From contig NZ_CP092535.1 of assembly GCF_022437945.1 (NCBI RefSeq), positions 62,001 to 126,000 of the forward strand: a DNA stretch of 64,000 nt. The letters are read 5' to 3'. Position 1 is the first letter of the stretch; each line of letters starts with the position of its first letter. The DNA comes from Nocardioides sp. TF02-7. Its GTDB lineage: Bacteria; Actinomycetota; Actinomycetes; Propionibacteriales; Nocardioidaceae. Both the position numbers and the translations under genes were made by a program. Shown piece after piece: positions 50,201 to 59,834 of the stretch. Under the pieces are notes generated by a model that was given only the letters and a program-made list of their open reading frames with translations, had not been told where the DNA came from and searched no databases.

Positions 50201-50227
50201 CTGGCACTCCGATCGACTGAGTGCCAA
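50201..50227. promoter_or_regulatory. CIRCE element
   Basis: CTGGCACTC, nine bases, GAGTGCCAA: eight-base perfect inverted arms TGGCACTC/GAGTGCCA with the standard 9-bp spacer, upstream of hrcA-dnaJ. The outer TTA/TAA of the textbook site are replaced by CTG/CAA. Confidence 0.92.
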
Positions 50228-50281
50228 TCCTACCGCCGTCCGCCCACCGGACGAGGCGGTGCCGTGGCGCGTCACGTCGCC

Positions 50282-50300
50282 GTAGGTTAGCCTGGCCTAA
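50282..50300. promoter_or_regulatory. IdeR/DmdR-type iron box
   Basis: GTAGGTTAGCCTGGCCTAA agrees with the 19-bp consensus TTAGGTTAGGCTAACCTAA at 15 positions. It ends 15 bp before the start of the DUF2470 gene and overlaps where its promoter should be, so iron-replete repression is expected. Confidence 0.72.
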
Positions 50301-50315
50301 GTCGGAAGGAGCACC

Positions 50316-51046
50316 GTGACCGTCGAGCAGAGCACCGACCGCGTCGACCCCCTGCAGCTCGCAGGTGCCGCACGCAGCATCCTCGCCTGTCCTGCCGACC
50401 TCGACCTGGTGGTCGACGGCGTCGAGGACGTGACCGCCGACCTCACCGACGGCGACACGCTCGCCATGCGCGAGGTCGACGGGCGGCCGGTGTTCTCCTG
50501 CGCCGCCGGGAGCGCCCTCGCCGCGGCCGCCGCCGAGGGCCGCAGCGCCCTGGTCACCGTGAGCAGCGGGCTCACCGGCGGGCCCCGCCGACGAGGGGCT
50601 GCTCACGCTCGCCGGCCGGCTCGAGAGCCTCGGCCCGGCGCAGTGCCGCTGCTGCGACCGCCGGCGGGTCGAGGTGTCGGTCCGGCTCGACTACGTCCAG
50701 CTGCGGCCGGGCCCCGGCGCGGCCGGACCCGGCCACCGGGTGCCGCTGCGCGCCTACTCCTCCCCTGCCCACCAGCTCAACCGCGGGTTCCTCCAGCGGT
50801 CGGCCGAGCACGCCAACTCCTGCCACCAGGAGGGAGCTGCGGCGCGCGGTCGCCACCACCAGCGACACCCGCCTCGGCGACCTGGTGGGCGTCCAGCTCA
50901 CCGACCTGCGTCCCGACCGGGTCGAGGTGCGCTGGGTCGACCGCACCGGCGCGCACGCCCGGCTGCTGCGGTTCCCGCGTCCCGCGACCACGGCCGCCGA
51001 GCTCGGCGAGCTGCTGCGGCAGGAGCTCCACGCCGGCCTGTGCTGA
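50316..51046 (+). CDS. DUF2470-domain protein, iron-regulated (two frame breaks)
   Basis: About 242 residues. GTG 50316 with GGAAGGAG upstream. N-terminal half DPLQLAGAARSILACPADLDLVV is compact alpha/beta; surplus bases at 50583-50586 and near 50832 split the gene. Joined, the C-terminal half reads HQLNRGFLQRSAEHANSCHQ and RRAVATTSDTRLGDLVGVQLTDLRPDRVEVRWVDRTGAHARLLRFP, which is the HugZ-like DUF2470 domain. Related proteins occur with heme uptake or degradation. The iron box just upstream fits heme-iron use, but no heme gene lies nearby. Confidence 0.68.
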
Positions 51047-51069
51047 AGCCCGTGGCATAGCCTGCACGG

Positions 51070-51936
51070 ATGCCGTTCTCCGAGGTCGCCGACCGGGTCT
51101 GGATCGCCCACCACGAGTTCATCGACATCAACATCGGGCTGGTCGGCGGCGAGCGCGGCCTGGTCGTCGTCGACACCTACGCCTCCGACGACCTCGCCCG
51201 CGCAGTGGTGGCCGACGTCCGCTCGCTCGGCGCGGGCGACGTGGTCGCCGTCGTCAACACCCACGAGCACTTCGACCACACCTTCGGCAACGGCGAGCTC
51301 CGGCGCAGCTACGGCGCCGACCTCCCCATCCACGCCACCGAGGAGGCCGCGGCCCGGACCGTGGCCAGCGGCGAGGCGTGGAAGGCGAAGTCGGAGCAGT
51401 CGGAGCAGTCGGAGCAGTACGACGACCCCCGGGTCCCCGGCATCCGCGCGACCGAGATCGTGCCGGCCGACCACACCTTCTCCTCCGCCGCCGCGATCGA
51501 CCTGGGCGACCGCGTGGTCGAGCTGGTCCACCCCGGCCGCGGCCACACCGGCGGCGACCTGGTCGTGCGGGTGCCCGACGCCGACGTCGTGCTCGCCGGC
51601 GACCTCGTGGAGGAGTCCGGCCCCCCTGCCTACGGCGCCGACAGCTTCCCGCTCGACTGGCCGCTCACGCTCGACCTGGTGCTCGGGCTGGTGACGCCGG
51701 CGTCGGTGGTGGTGCCGGGGCACGGCGGCGTCGTCGACCGGGCGTTCGTGCAGGAGCAGCGCGCCGACATCGGCGTGGTCGCCGAGACGATCCGCGACCT
51801 GGCGAGCCGGGGCGTGCGGGTCGAGGACGCGCTGGCCGAGGCCGACTGGCCGTTTCCGCCCGAGCGGCTCGAGGACGCGGTCCGCCGGGGCTACGAGCAG
51901 CTGCCCCGCAGCCAGAAGCGGCTGCCGCTGCTCTGA
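51070..51936 (+). CDS. metallo-beta-lactamase-fold hydrolase
   Basis: 288 residues from ATG 51070. The metal motif is NTHEHFDHTFGN (HxHxDH), followed by a GHTGGD block with a metal His and VLAGDLVEE with the bridging Asp; VVPGHGGVVDR supplies the last His. A short low-complexity SEQSEQSEQ tract lies at about residue 112. Substrate unknown; glyoxalase II-like or lactonase-like enzymes share this fold. Frame intact. Confidence 0.85.
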   Translation: MPFSEVADRVWIAHHEFIDINIGLVGGERGLVVVDTYASDDLARAVVADVRSLGAGDVVAVVNTHEHFDHTFGNGELRRSYGADLPIHATEEAAARTVASGEAWKAKSEQSEQSEQYDDPRVPGIRATEIVPADHTFSSAAAIDLGDRVVELVHPGRGHTGGDLVVRVPDADVVLAGDLVEESGPPAYGADSFPLDWPLTLDLVLGLVTPASVVVPGHGGVVDRAFVQEQRADIGVVAETIRDLASRGVRVEDALAEADWPFPPERLEDAVRRGYEQLPRSQKRLPLL

Positions 51937-51973
51937 CCGCGACTGACCAGCGCCCCGGGATCCGCCGCGGGCG

Positions 51974-52925
51974 TCAGCCGGCGAGGACCTCCGTCAGCAG
52001 CGAGGCCGTGACGTTGCGCCCGGTCACGACCGCGACGACCGGCCCGGGAGCGGGCACCTTCCCCGCCAGCACCGCGGCCACGCCGACCGCCCCGGCACCC
52101 TCGGCCACCACGCCGCGCTCGAGGGCGAGGTGTCGCATCGCGGCCCGGATCTCCTCCTCGGTGACCGTGACCAGACCGGCGACGGTCTCGGCGACGACCG
52201 GCACGGTGACCGAGCCGGGCTCGAGCCCGCCGGCGAGCCCGTCGGCGAGCGTCGGCGAGAGCTCGACGTCGACCACCTGCCCCGCGTCGACCGCGGCGGC
52301 GACCGCCGGGTTGTGCGCGGCCTCGACGCCGACCACGCGGACGTCGGCGCGGCCGGACGCCCACAGGCCGAGGCCGGCCGCCAGCCCGCCGCCGCCGACC
52401 GGGCAGACGACCGTCAGCGGCGCGCCCGCGTCGTCACCGAGCTGGACCTCCAGCTCGCGCCCGATCGTCCCCCTGGCCGGCGATGACCGCAGGGTCGTTG
52501 TAAGCCGAGACGTAGTGCGCACCGCGGGCCGCGAGGTCGAGCGCGTGCGCCTCCGCGTCGTCGTACGTCGTGCCCACCTGCACCAGCTCGACGCCCCGGC
52601 GGCGGATCGCCGCCACCTTCGCCGGCGACGCCGTGCTCGCGGTGACCACCGTCGCGCGGAGGCCGAGCCGAGACGCGGCGTAGGCCACGCCGAGCGCGTG
52701 GTTGCCGGCCGAGGCGGTGACCACCGGCGTGCCCCTGCCGACCGCGGCCAGCGCCGCCAGGGCGCCGCGCACCTTGAACGAGCCGGTCGGCTGCCCGGTC
52801 TCCAGCTTGAGGGCCGGGCTGCCGTCCTCCGGCGGGAGCAGCGGGGTGGGCCGGAGCTGGGCCGACACCACGCGCCAGGCAGCGTCGAGGTCGTCCGTGG
52901 TCGGTCTCCGGACGTCGCGTGGCAT
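51974..52925 (-). CDS. PLP-dependent threonine/serine dehydratase-like enzyme (one frame break)
   Basis: Fold-type II PLP enzyme of about 316 residues. ATG 52925. LETGQPTGSFKVRGALAAL holds the PLP-binding Lys, VVTASAGNHALGVAYAA the substrate loop SAGNH, and VVCPVGGGGLAAGL the phosphate loop. A surplus C in 52469-52473 breaks the frame before GTIGRELEVQLG. C-terminal part ends VVTGRNVTASLLTEVLAG. Close to catabolic threonine dehydratase/serine racemase-like proteins without the ACT domain. Convergent with the hydrolase gene. Confidence 0.85.
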
Positions 52926-52982
52926 GGGAGGACGCTAACCGGCGAGCGGGTGCCGGCGGCAGGTCGCGGGTACCGCGGCGGC

Positions 52983-53231
52983 ATGAGCAACATGGACGAG
53001 GAGTCGAAGGAGGTCGGCGTGCCCGACGAGGCGCTGCCGGCCGACCTGGTGCCCGACCAGGACAACCCGCTCGCGGAGGGACTGCCGCCGGGCGAGCGCG
53101 CCGGTGACCTGCTCGAGGAGGGCAAGGACCCCGAGCAGACGGCCTACGCCCCCGCCGAGGGCACCGGCACCGACGGCGCGACCGGCGACCCGCCGCCGCC
53201 CGAGGAGTCCTCCGAGCCGCAGGAGACCTGA
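52983..53231 (+). CDS. small acidic hypothetical protein
   Basis: 82 residues, mostly Glu/Asp/Pro: MSNMDEESKEVGVPDEALPA, then PDQDNPLAEGLPPGERAGDL and a Gly/Thr/Pro tail ending SSEPQET. Looks intrinsically disordered. Short proteins with PDQxNPLAEG are common and unnamed in Nocardioides-like genomes. Divergent from the PLP enzyme gene. Confidence 0.6.
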   Translation: MSNMDEESKEVGVPDEALPADLVPDQDNPLAEGLPPGERAGDLLEEGKDPEQTAYAPAEGTGTDGATGDPPPPEESSEPQET

Positions 53232-53292
53232 CGGCTCGGCCTCCGGCGCGGCAGCCCGGCCGGAGGGCCGGTCGGCCGTACGGTGGCCCGTC

Positions 53293-54138
53293 GTGAACGA
53301 CCGCTACGGATCCGACGTCCTGGCCACCGACTGGCGCCGCCCCAAGAACGGCCGCGCCGTGGAGGCCCCCGCCGAGCTGGGGGCCGTCGTCGAGGAGGTC
53401 ACCACCGACTGGTGCGGCGAGATCGTCGCCGTCGACCGCGACCTGCACACCCTGACGCTGGAGGACCGGCGCGGGAAGCGGCGTACCTTCCCGCTCGGCC
53501 CGGGCTTCCTGCTCGAGGGCCGGCCGGTGATCCTCACCGCCCCGGTGCGCCGCGCGGCGCCTGCCGCCCCCACCCGCACGGCCAGCGGGTCGATCGCCGT
53601 CCAGGGCGCCAAGGCCCGGGTGGCCCGGGCCAGCCGGATCTTCGTCGAGGGCCGCCACGACGCCGAGCTGGTCGAGAAGGTCTGGGGCGACGACCTGCGG
53701 ATCGAGGGCGTCGTCGTGGAGTACCTCGGTGGCGTCGACGACCTCGCCGACCACCTGGTGTCCTTCCGGCCCGGCCCGGAGCGACGGGTCGGCGTCCTCG
53801 TCGACCACCTGGTGCGCGGGTCGAAGGAGTCGCGGATCGCCGACGCCATCGTGCGCGGCCCGCACGGGAAGCACGTGCGGATCGTCGGGCACCCGTTCGT
53901 CGACATCTGGCAGGCCGTGAAGCCGGAGCGGCTCGGCCTCCGCGCCTGGCCCACGATCCCGCGGAACGTCGAGTGGAAGAAGGGCGTCTGCCAGCACCTC
54001 GGCTGGCCGCACCGCGACCAGGCCGACATCGCCCGTGCCTGGAAGCACATCCTGTCGCGGGTGTCGTCCTACGCCGACCTCGAGCCGGCGCTGCTCGGCC
54101 GGGTCGAGGAGCTGATCGACTTCGTCACCGTCGAGTAG
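53293..54138 (+). CDS. DUF3097 protein (Toprim-like)
   Basis: 281 residues from GTG 53293 (VNDRYGSDVLATDWRRPKNG). The N-terminal 90 residues form a small beta domain (TTDWCGEIVAVDRDLHTLTLEDRRGK). From ARASRIFVEGRHDAELVEKVWG through VVVEYLGGVDDLADHLVSF to RRVGVLVDHLVRGSKESRIAD the pattern is that of a Toprim fold, with Glu of VEGxxD and Asp of VLVDHL as candidate metal ligands. Found next to hrcA/hemW in actinobacteria. Function unknown. Frame intact. Confidence 0.82.
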   Translation: MNDRYGSDVLATDWRRPKNGRAVEAPAELGAVVEEVTTDWCGEIVAVDRDLHTLTLEDRRGKRRTFPLGPGFLLEGRPVILTAPVRRAAPAAPTRTASGSIAVQGAKARVARASRIFVEGRHDAELVEKVWGDDLRIEGVVVEYLGGVDDLADHLVSFRPGPERRVGVLVDHLVRGSKESRIADAIVRGPHGKHVRIVGHPFVDIWQAVKPERLGLRAWPTIPRNVEWKKGVCQHLGWPHRDQADIARAWKHILSRVSSYADLEPALLGRVEELIDFVTVE

Positions 54139-54168
54139 CCGGCCGGTGCCCCGGCAGGGGCACGCCTG

Positions 54169-54714
54169 CTACCGCAGCACCCGCCCCTGGGCGTCGGTGA
54201 ACGTCCGGCTGGTCAGCATGACGATGCCGTCGATGATGCCCCAGAGCCACATGCCGATCGCGAGCGGCAGGCCCACCAGGATGCAGGTCAGCAGCCAGCC
54301 GACGATGGCGCCGATGAGCTGCGCGAGGCCGACCGCGGTGTGGCCGGTGTAGAGCCGGCCGATGCCCGGGAAGCCGAGGAACGAGATGATCAGCTGCAGC
54401 AGGCCGGCGGTCAGCCGCTCCTTGTCGGAGTAGACCAGGCCGGTCTCCGGGTCGACCTGCCCGGGGATCTTCAGCGACGCCGGGACCGGGCCGTAGGGCG
54501 CGCCGGGCGCACCGGGTGCGCCGTAGGGCGGGTACGGCGACGGCTCCGGCTGGCCGTACGGCGGCGGCGCCTGCCCGTAGGGCGGTGCCGGCTGGCCGTA
54601 GGGCGGCGGTGCCTGGCCGTAGGGCGGGACCTGCGTCTCGGGCGCCGGCGGCTGGGGCGGCCGGGGTGCGCCGTTGTCGTCCTCGGCGGAGCCGCCCTTG
54701 TGGAGATCGACCAT
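54169..54714 (-). CDS. TM2-domain membrane protein with Pro/Tyr/Gly-rich N-terminus
   Basis: 181 residues from ATG 54714. Residues about 28-85 repeat PPYGQ (VPPYGQAPPPYGQPAPPYG), a flexible tract. Then DKERLTAGLLQLIISFLGFPGIGRLYTGHTAVGLAQLIGAIVGWLL, two helices joined by the G-RLYTG turn, which is the TM2 domain, and a third helix LVGLPLAIGMWLWGIIDGIVML. Role unknown; comparable proteins are common in actinobacteria. Confidence 0.85.
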   Translation of the reverse strand: MVDLHKGGSAEDDNGAPRPPQPPAPETQVPPYGQAPPPYGQPAPPYGQAPPPYGQPEPSPYPPYGAPGAPGAPYGPVPASLKIPGQVDPETGLVYSDKERLTAGLLQLIISFLGFPGIGRLYTGHTAVGLAQLIGAIVGWLLTCILVGLPLAIGMWLWGIIDGIVMLTSRTFTDAQGRVLR

Positions 54715-54841
54715 GGCCGAGACCCTAGGGGATCGCGGGTGCGTGACAGCGGCGGGTCGACGGCGCCCCGCCGCGCGGCCGCAGGGTCGCCCCAGGTGCG
54801 CCACCCCCCTCACGGCCCCTCGTTCGCGCTATCGTCGCGGC

Positions 54842-55214
54842 ATGAGCCACCCCGTGCCGTCCCCGCACCACCAGCCGGTCAGCGCCGACGAGCGCAACTG
54901 GGGCTGCGCCGCCCACTGGAGCGCACTGGTGGGCGCCGTCGTGGCGATGGCGTTCCTCGGTCCGCTGCTGGTGATGCTCGTGAAGGGCCAGCAGTCGGGC
55001 TACGTGCGGCAGCAGGCGGTGGAGTCGCTCAACTTCCAGATCTCGATCCTCATCTACGGCCTCGTCTCGGTCGTGCTGGCGCTGGTGCTGATCGGGTTCC
55101 TGCTGCTGCTCGTCGTCGGCCTGATGTGGCTCGTCCTCACCATCCTCGGCACCATCGCGTCGAGCCGCGGGGGAGATCTACCGCTACCCGCTGACGATCC
55201 GCCTGGTCAGCTGA
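54842..55214 (+). CDS. DUF4870 membrane protein (one frame break)
   Basis: About 123 residues. ATG 54842: SADERNWGCAAHWSALVGAVV, then GPLLVMLVKGQQSGYVRQQAVESLNFQISILIYGLVSVV, and LIGFLLLLVVGLMWLVLTIL. The core HWSAL and QQAVESLNFQ blocks define DUF4870. A surplus G at 55169-55173 shifts the end; corrected it reads EIYRYPLTIRLVS with TGA at 55212-55214, overlapping the hemW stop. Unknown function. Confidence 0.82.
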
Positions 55215-56430
55215 GGAGGTCGCGGACGACCGCGTCCGCGAGCAGCCGGCCGGCACGGGTGAGGACCAGTCGCTCGGTGTCCTCCCACGGGGCGGCCGCC
55301 ACGAGCCCGCGGTCGACGAGCCCGGGCACGGCGCCACGGCCGTCGGCGTCGAGGGCGCGGGCCGGGAGCCCCTCGCGGAGCCGCACCTCCAGCAGCACCC
55401 GCTCGACGCGCCGGGTCTCCGGGTCGAGGACCTCCCGCGCGTGGGCGGGGCTGACGCCGGCCGCGAGCCGGTCGGCGTACGCGGCGGGGTGCTTGACGTT
55501 CCACCACCGCACGCCGCCGACGTGGGAGTGGGCGCCCGGGCCGACGCCCCACCAGTCGGCGCCGGTCCAGTAGCCGATGTTGTGCCGGCAGCGGGCGGCG
55601 TCGTCGCGCGCCCAGTTCGACACCTCGTACCAGCCGAGCCCGGCACCGGCGAGCAGGTCGTCGACGAGCAGGTACTTGTCGGCGAGGTCGTCGTCGTCGG
55701 GCATCGGCAGCTCGCCGCGCCGCACCCGGCGGGCCAGCGCCGTACCGTCCTCGACGATGAGCGAGTACGCCGACACGTGGTCGGGACCGCAGGAGAGCGC
55801 GGCCTCGACGGAGGTCCGCCAGTCGGCGAGGGTCTCCCCGGCGTGCCGTAGATGAGGTCGAGGCTCACCTGCTCGAAGCCGGCGCCCCGGGCGGCGTCGA
55901 CCACGAGCGGCACCCGCACCGGGTCGTGCGTGCGGTCGAGCGTGGCCAGCACCTCGGGGACGGCCGACTGCATGCCGAGCGAGATCCGGTTGAAGCCGGC
56001 CTCCCGCAGGCCGGCGAGCGTGCGCTCGTCGACCGAGTCGGGGTTGGCCTCCGTCGTGACCTCCGCGTCGGCAGCCAGCCCGAACTCGGCGTCGATCGCC
56101 CGCAGCACCGCCCCCAGGTCGGCCGGGTCGAGCAGCGTGGGCGTGCCGCCGCCGAGGAACACGGTGCCCACCGGCAGCTCGGCGTCGCCGAGCACCGCCC
56201 GGGCGCGGCGTACCTCCTCGACCGCGGTCGCCGCATAGCTGCCCCGGGAGACCCCGCCCCCGAGCTCCTCGGCGGTGTAGGTGTTGAAGTCGCAGTAGCC
56301 ACAGCGCACGGTGCAGAACGGCACGTGGACGTAGAACCCGAACGGCCGCTCCCCCAGCCGCTCCAGGGCGGCGGCGGGGGAGGGAGCCGTCGGCCGGGAC
56401 GGGCTCTCCCTCGGGCAGGGTCGACGGCAC
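55207..56430 (-). CDS. hemW: heme chaperone HemW (two frame breaks)
   Basis: Radical-SAM family heme chaperone, formerly called coproporphyrinogen III oxidase-like. About 407 residues from GTG 56430. After a surplus base at 56376-56380 the product reads ERPFGFYVHVPFCTVRCGYCDFNTYT, with the CxxxCxxC cluster site. GGGTPTLLD and EANPDSVDERTL follow. A missing base near 55836-55839 precedes TLADWRTSVEAALSCGPDHVSAYSLIVEDGT, and the C-terminal part has GWYEVSNWARD, NIGYWTGADWWGVGPGAHSH. Ends VVRDLLS. HemW binds heme for delivery; catalysis of the oxidase reaction is not expected. Confidence 0.9.
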   Translation of the reverse strand: MPSTLPEGEPVPADGSLPRRRPGAAGGAAVRVLRPRAVLHRALWLLRLQHLHRRGARGRGLPGQLCGDRGRGGTPRPGGARRRRAAGGHRVPRRRHAHAARPGRPGGGAAGDRRRVRAGCRRGGHDGGQPRLGRRAHARRPAGGRLQPDLARHAVGRPRGAGHARPHARPGAGAARGRRRPGRRLRAGEPRPHLRHAGETLADWRTSVEAALSCGPDHVSAYSLIVEDGTALARRVRRGELPMPDDDDLADKYLLVDDLLAGAGLGWYEVSNWARDDAARCRHNIGYWTGADWWGVGPGAHSHVGGVRWWNVKHPAAYADRLAAGVSPAHAREVLDPETRRVERVLLEVRLREGLPARALDADGRGAVPGLVDRGLVAAAPWEDTERLVLTRAGRLLADAVVRDLLS

Positions 56431-56466
56431 CTGACGATGGTAGGGAGGAACCCCTACGCTGACCGA

Positions 56467-57213
56467 ATGGACGAGCGAAAGCGGGTCGCCGTCGTCGGCG
56501 GCACCGGCGTCGCGGGCCGGCTGACCGTCGACGCGCTCCGGCGCGCCGGTCACGACGCCGTCCCGCTCTCCCGGGCGACCGGGGTCGACGTGGCGACGGG
56601 CAGCGGCCTCCGCGAGGCCCTCGACGGCGCGGACGCGGTCGTCGACACCACCAGCATCGGCACGCTCCGCGCCGGCCGGGCCGTGCCGTTCTTCGAGGCG
56701 GCGGCCCGCAACCTGTCGGCAGCCGCGGCCGACGCCGGCGTCGGCCACCTGGTGGCGCTGTCGATCGTCGGCATCGAGCGCGTGCCCACCGGCTACTACC
56801 AGGGCAAGCTGCGACAGGAGGAGGTCCTGGCCGGAGCGGCGCTGCCGGTCAGCGTCGTCCGCGCCACCCAGTTCCACGAGTTCGCCGGCCAGTACCTCGA
56901 CCGCAGCCGCGGCCCCGTCGTCGTGCTGCCCCGCTGGCAGGTGCAGCCGGTGGCCGCCCGCGAGGCAGCCGACCTCCTGGCCGCCGTCGCCGTCGGCGCC
57001 CCGGTCGGACGGGTCGAGCTGGCCGGGCCGCAGGTCGAGCGGATGGCCGACCTGCTGCGCCGGACGGCGACCGCCCGCGGCGAGCGGCGGCGCGTGGTCG
57101 AGGTCCCGCTGCCGGGCGCCCTCGGGCGGGCGATGGCCCGCGGCGGCAACCTGCCCCAGGGCGACCACCGGCGCGGCGAGCAGACCTTCGCGGACTGGCT
57201 CGCCGGCGCCTGA
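56467..57213 (+). CDS. NAD(P)-binding NmrA/SDR-like protein
   Basis: 248 residues from ATG 56467. Rossmann motif VAVVGGTGVAGRLTVDALRRAGH (G-x-x-G-x-x-G), then DGADAVVDTTSIG and VGHLVALSIVGIERVPTGYYQGKLRQEEVLAG with a YxxxK pair. Ends FADWLAGA. Typical atypical-SDR uncharacterised oxidoreductases (NmrA/YwnB type). Substrate unknown. Convergent with the acyl-CoA synthetase gene. Confidence 0.82.
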   Translation: MDERKRVAVVGGTGVAGRLTVDALRRAGHDAVPLSRATGVDVATGSGLREALDGADAVVDTTSIGTLRAGRAVPFFEAAARNLSAAAADAGVGHLVALSIVGIERVPTGYYQGKLRQEEVLAGAALPVSVVRATQFHEFAGQYLDRSRGPVVVLPRWQVQPVAAREAADLLAAVAVGAPVGRVELAGPQVERMADLLRRTATARGERRRVVEVPLPGALGRAMARGGNLPQGDHRRGEQTFADWLAGA

Positions 57214-57225
57214 GCTCCGACCGGC

Positions 57226-59050
57226 TCAGGAGTAGAACGACTCGATCAGGTCCTTGTTCTTCGCCTCGACGATCGCCCGCTTGACCTTCAGCGACGGGGT
57301 CAGCTCGCCGGACTCGATCGTGAGGTCGTGGTCGAGCAGCTCCCACTTCTTGACCGTCTCCCCACCGGTTGAGGTGGGAGTTGAGCTCCTCGACGTAGTC
57401 GCCGATCATCGCCCGCACCTTCTCCGAGCGCACGATGTCGGTGTACGACGCGCCGGCCATGTCGTTCTCCTCCGCCCAGGCGGCCATGGCGTCCGGGTCG
57501 AGGGTGATCAGCGCGACGACGAAGTTGCGCTCGGCGCCGAACACCATGAACTGGCTGACGTAGGGGCAGATCGCCTTGAACTTCGCCTCGATCGCCGGCG
57601 GCGCGATGTACTTGCCGCCGGACGTCTTGAACAGCTCCTTGATCCGGCCCGTGATCCGCAGGTAGCCGTCGACCAGCTCGCCCTTGTCGCCGGTGCGCAG
57701 CCAGCCGTCGTCGGTGAGCACGTCGGCCGTGGCATCGGGGAGGTTGTGGTAGCCCGCCATCACGTGCGGGCCCTTGAGCTGGACCTCGCCGTCCTCGCTG
57801 ATCCGCACCTCGGTGCCCGGGAACGGACGGCCGACCGTGCCGATCCGGTTGTCGTCGGGGTGGTTGACCGTGGCGCCGGCCGAGTTCTCCGTCATCCCGT
57901 AGCCCTCGAGGATCACGATGCCCGCGGCGTTGAACCACGCGGCGATGTCGGGGTTGAGGGCAGCGGAGCCGGAGATGAAGAACCGGACGCGGCCGCCGAA
58001 CCGCTCCCGCACCTTGCTGAACACCAGCTTGTCGAAGAGCCCGTGCTGCAGCCGCAGCAGTGCCGGGACCGGCTTGCCCTCCCGCTTCAGCGCGTCGACC
58101 TGGAGGCCGACGGCGAACGCCCGCTTGAAGATCTTCTCCTTGGCGCCGCCCTCGGCGGCCTGCATGGTGACGATCCGGGCGTGCGCCTTCTCGAAGATCC
58201 CGCGGCGCTGCCCCCCATGAACGTCGGCTTCACCACGCCGAGGTTGTCGACGATCCGGTCGACCCGGCCGTCGATGGCGGTGGCGAAGCCGCACGCGAGC
58301 TGCGTCGACAGCAGCACCTTGCCGAACGAGTGGGCCATCGGCAGCCACAGGAACTGGAGGTCGTCCTCGTGGAGGATGTCCTGCGCCTTGATCGCCTCGC
58401 CCTCGAACACCCACGCGCGGTGGAGGGTGCGCACGCCCTTGGGGCGGCCGGTCGTGCCGGAGGTGTAGATCAGGGTGGCGAGGTGGTCGGGCTGGATCTC
58501 CTTGGTGGTGGTCTCGATGGCGTCGGGGTGGTCGGCCAGGTGGCCGTCGCCGAGCTCGGCGAGCGCGTCCATCGTGATCACCCACTCGCCGTCGGCGGTG
58601 GCGTCGTCGAACGTGATCACCCGCTCCACGGCCGGCAGCTCGTCACGGTGGCTGCGCAGCTTCTCCAGCTGGGTGGCGTCCTCCACGAAGACGAAGCGGC
58701 AGTCGGAGTCACCGAGGATGTACGCCGTGTCCTCGCCGCCCGTGGTCGGGTAGACGGTGGTCGTCGCCCCGGCCGCGCACATGATGGCGAGGTCGGCGAG
58801 GACCCACTCGTACCGGGTCGACGAGGCGATGCCGACGCGCTGCTCCCGCTCGAGCCCGAGGGCGAGCAGGCCCGCGGCGAGGCGGCGTACGCGGGTGCCG
58901 GCCTGGTTCCAGGTGACCGACTCCCCAGGCGTCGCCGACCGGGAACCGGAAGGCCTCGTGGTCACCGGAGGCGGCGACCCGGTCGAGGAACTGGATCGCG
59001 ACGTTCTGGGGAAGGTGATCGAGGAAACTGGTGTCGTGAGTGATGGGCAT
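57226..59050 (-). CDS. long-chain acyl-CoA synthetase, FadD15-like (frame breaks)
   Basis: AMP-forming ligase activating fatty acids to acyl-CoA; about 600 residues. ATG 59050 follows GAGGAG by six bases, better than ATG 59062. P-loop IYTSGTTGRPKGV, gate WLPMAHSFGK, FISGSAALNPDIAAWF and ILEGYGMTENSAG (A5) with DGWLRTGDKGELVDGYLRITGRIKELFKTSGGKYIAP (A8-like). Breaks at 58923-58926, two close gains near 58205-58216 (giving FMGAAPRIFEK when removed) and 57360-57363 (giving NRWETVKKWELL). The last part ends IVEAKNKDLIESFYS. Related to mycobacterial FadD15. Symbol left blank because fadD numbering is not portable. Confidence 0.86.
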
Positions 59051-59130
59051 GACGCTCCTCATGCGCTTCCGAGACCGACGGTGGTTGAACGTAACCTAGA
59101 TCACGCGGCAACCCGCCGGTAGCCGGACCC

Positions 59131-59772
59131 TCAGGTGGCGACGTAGTCCTGCGCCTTGCGCCGCGCCTTCTCCGCCAGCCCGTCGATCGCCAGCAGGTCC
59201 GGGAGCCGGCTGCGGTCGGTGTTGAGCGCCACGAACATGTCCCGCACGGTCACCCCGTGGCCGGGCTCGTGCACGACCTGAAGGTCGTCCCCGGCGCGCA
59301 GCTCGCCCGGCACCAGCACCCGCAGGTAGGGCCCCGGCCGGCCGGCCGCCGTGAACCGCCGCACCCAGGCCCGCGCGTCGTAGCCGCTGCGACCCATCCA
59401 GGTCTTGAAGTCGTTGCACGGCGTGCGGGTGAGCGTGACCTCGAGGAGGACCTCGCCGATGCGCCACCGGCTCCCGATCTCGGCCGCGTTGAGGTCGAGG
59501 CCCTCGGTCGTGAGGTTCTCGCCGAACTGCCCGTCGCGGAGCTCCTGCCCGAGCTGCTCGGCCCACCAGTCGAGGTCCTCGCGGGCGTAGGCGTAGACGG
59601 CCTGGTCGACCCCGCCGTGGTGCCGGGTGTCGGAGACCTGGTCGCCGGCCAGGCCGAGCAGCCCGACCTCGACCGGGCCGCGCACCGGCTGCTTGTCGAT
59701 CGACGTGCGGCCGATCCCGGCCCAGGCGGCCTCCAGGGGCGTGCCGACGTTGACGGAGACGATGCGGGGCAT
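59131..59772 (-). CDS. MOSC-domain protein
   Basis: 213 residues from ATG 59772. PRIVSVNVGTPLEAAWAGIG, GLLGLAGDQVSDTRHHGGVDQAVYAY, FGENLTTEGLD and LTRTPCNDFKTWMG, with the conserved Cys of MOSC, belong to the YiiM/MOSC family, which handles molybdenum-cofactor sulfur or N-hydroxylated substrates. Ends KAQDYVAT. Frame intact. A 46-bp dispersed palindrome lies just upstream. Confidence 0.9.
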   Translation of the reverse strand: MPRIVSVNVGTPLEAAWAGIGRTSIDKQPVRGPVEVGLLGLAGDQVSDTRHHGGVDQAVYAYAREDLDWWAEQLGQELRDGQFGENLTTEGLDLNAAEIGSRWRIGEVLLEVTLTRTPCNDFKTWMGRSGYDARAWVRRFTAAGRPGPYLRVLVPGELRAGDDLQVVHEPGHGVTVRDMFVALNTDRSRLPDLLAIDGLAEKARRKAQDYVAT

Positions 59773-59834
59773 GGCGGCATCCTCCCAGCGCGCGGCGCCC
59801 ACCGCGCGCGATTTCCGGACGCCGGCACCACGAG

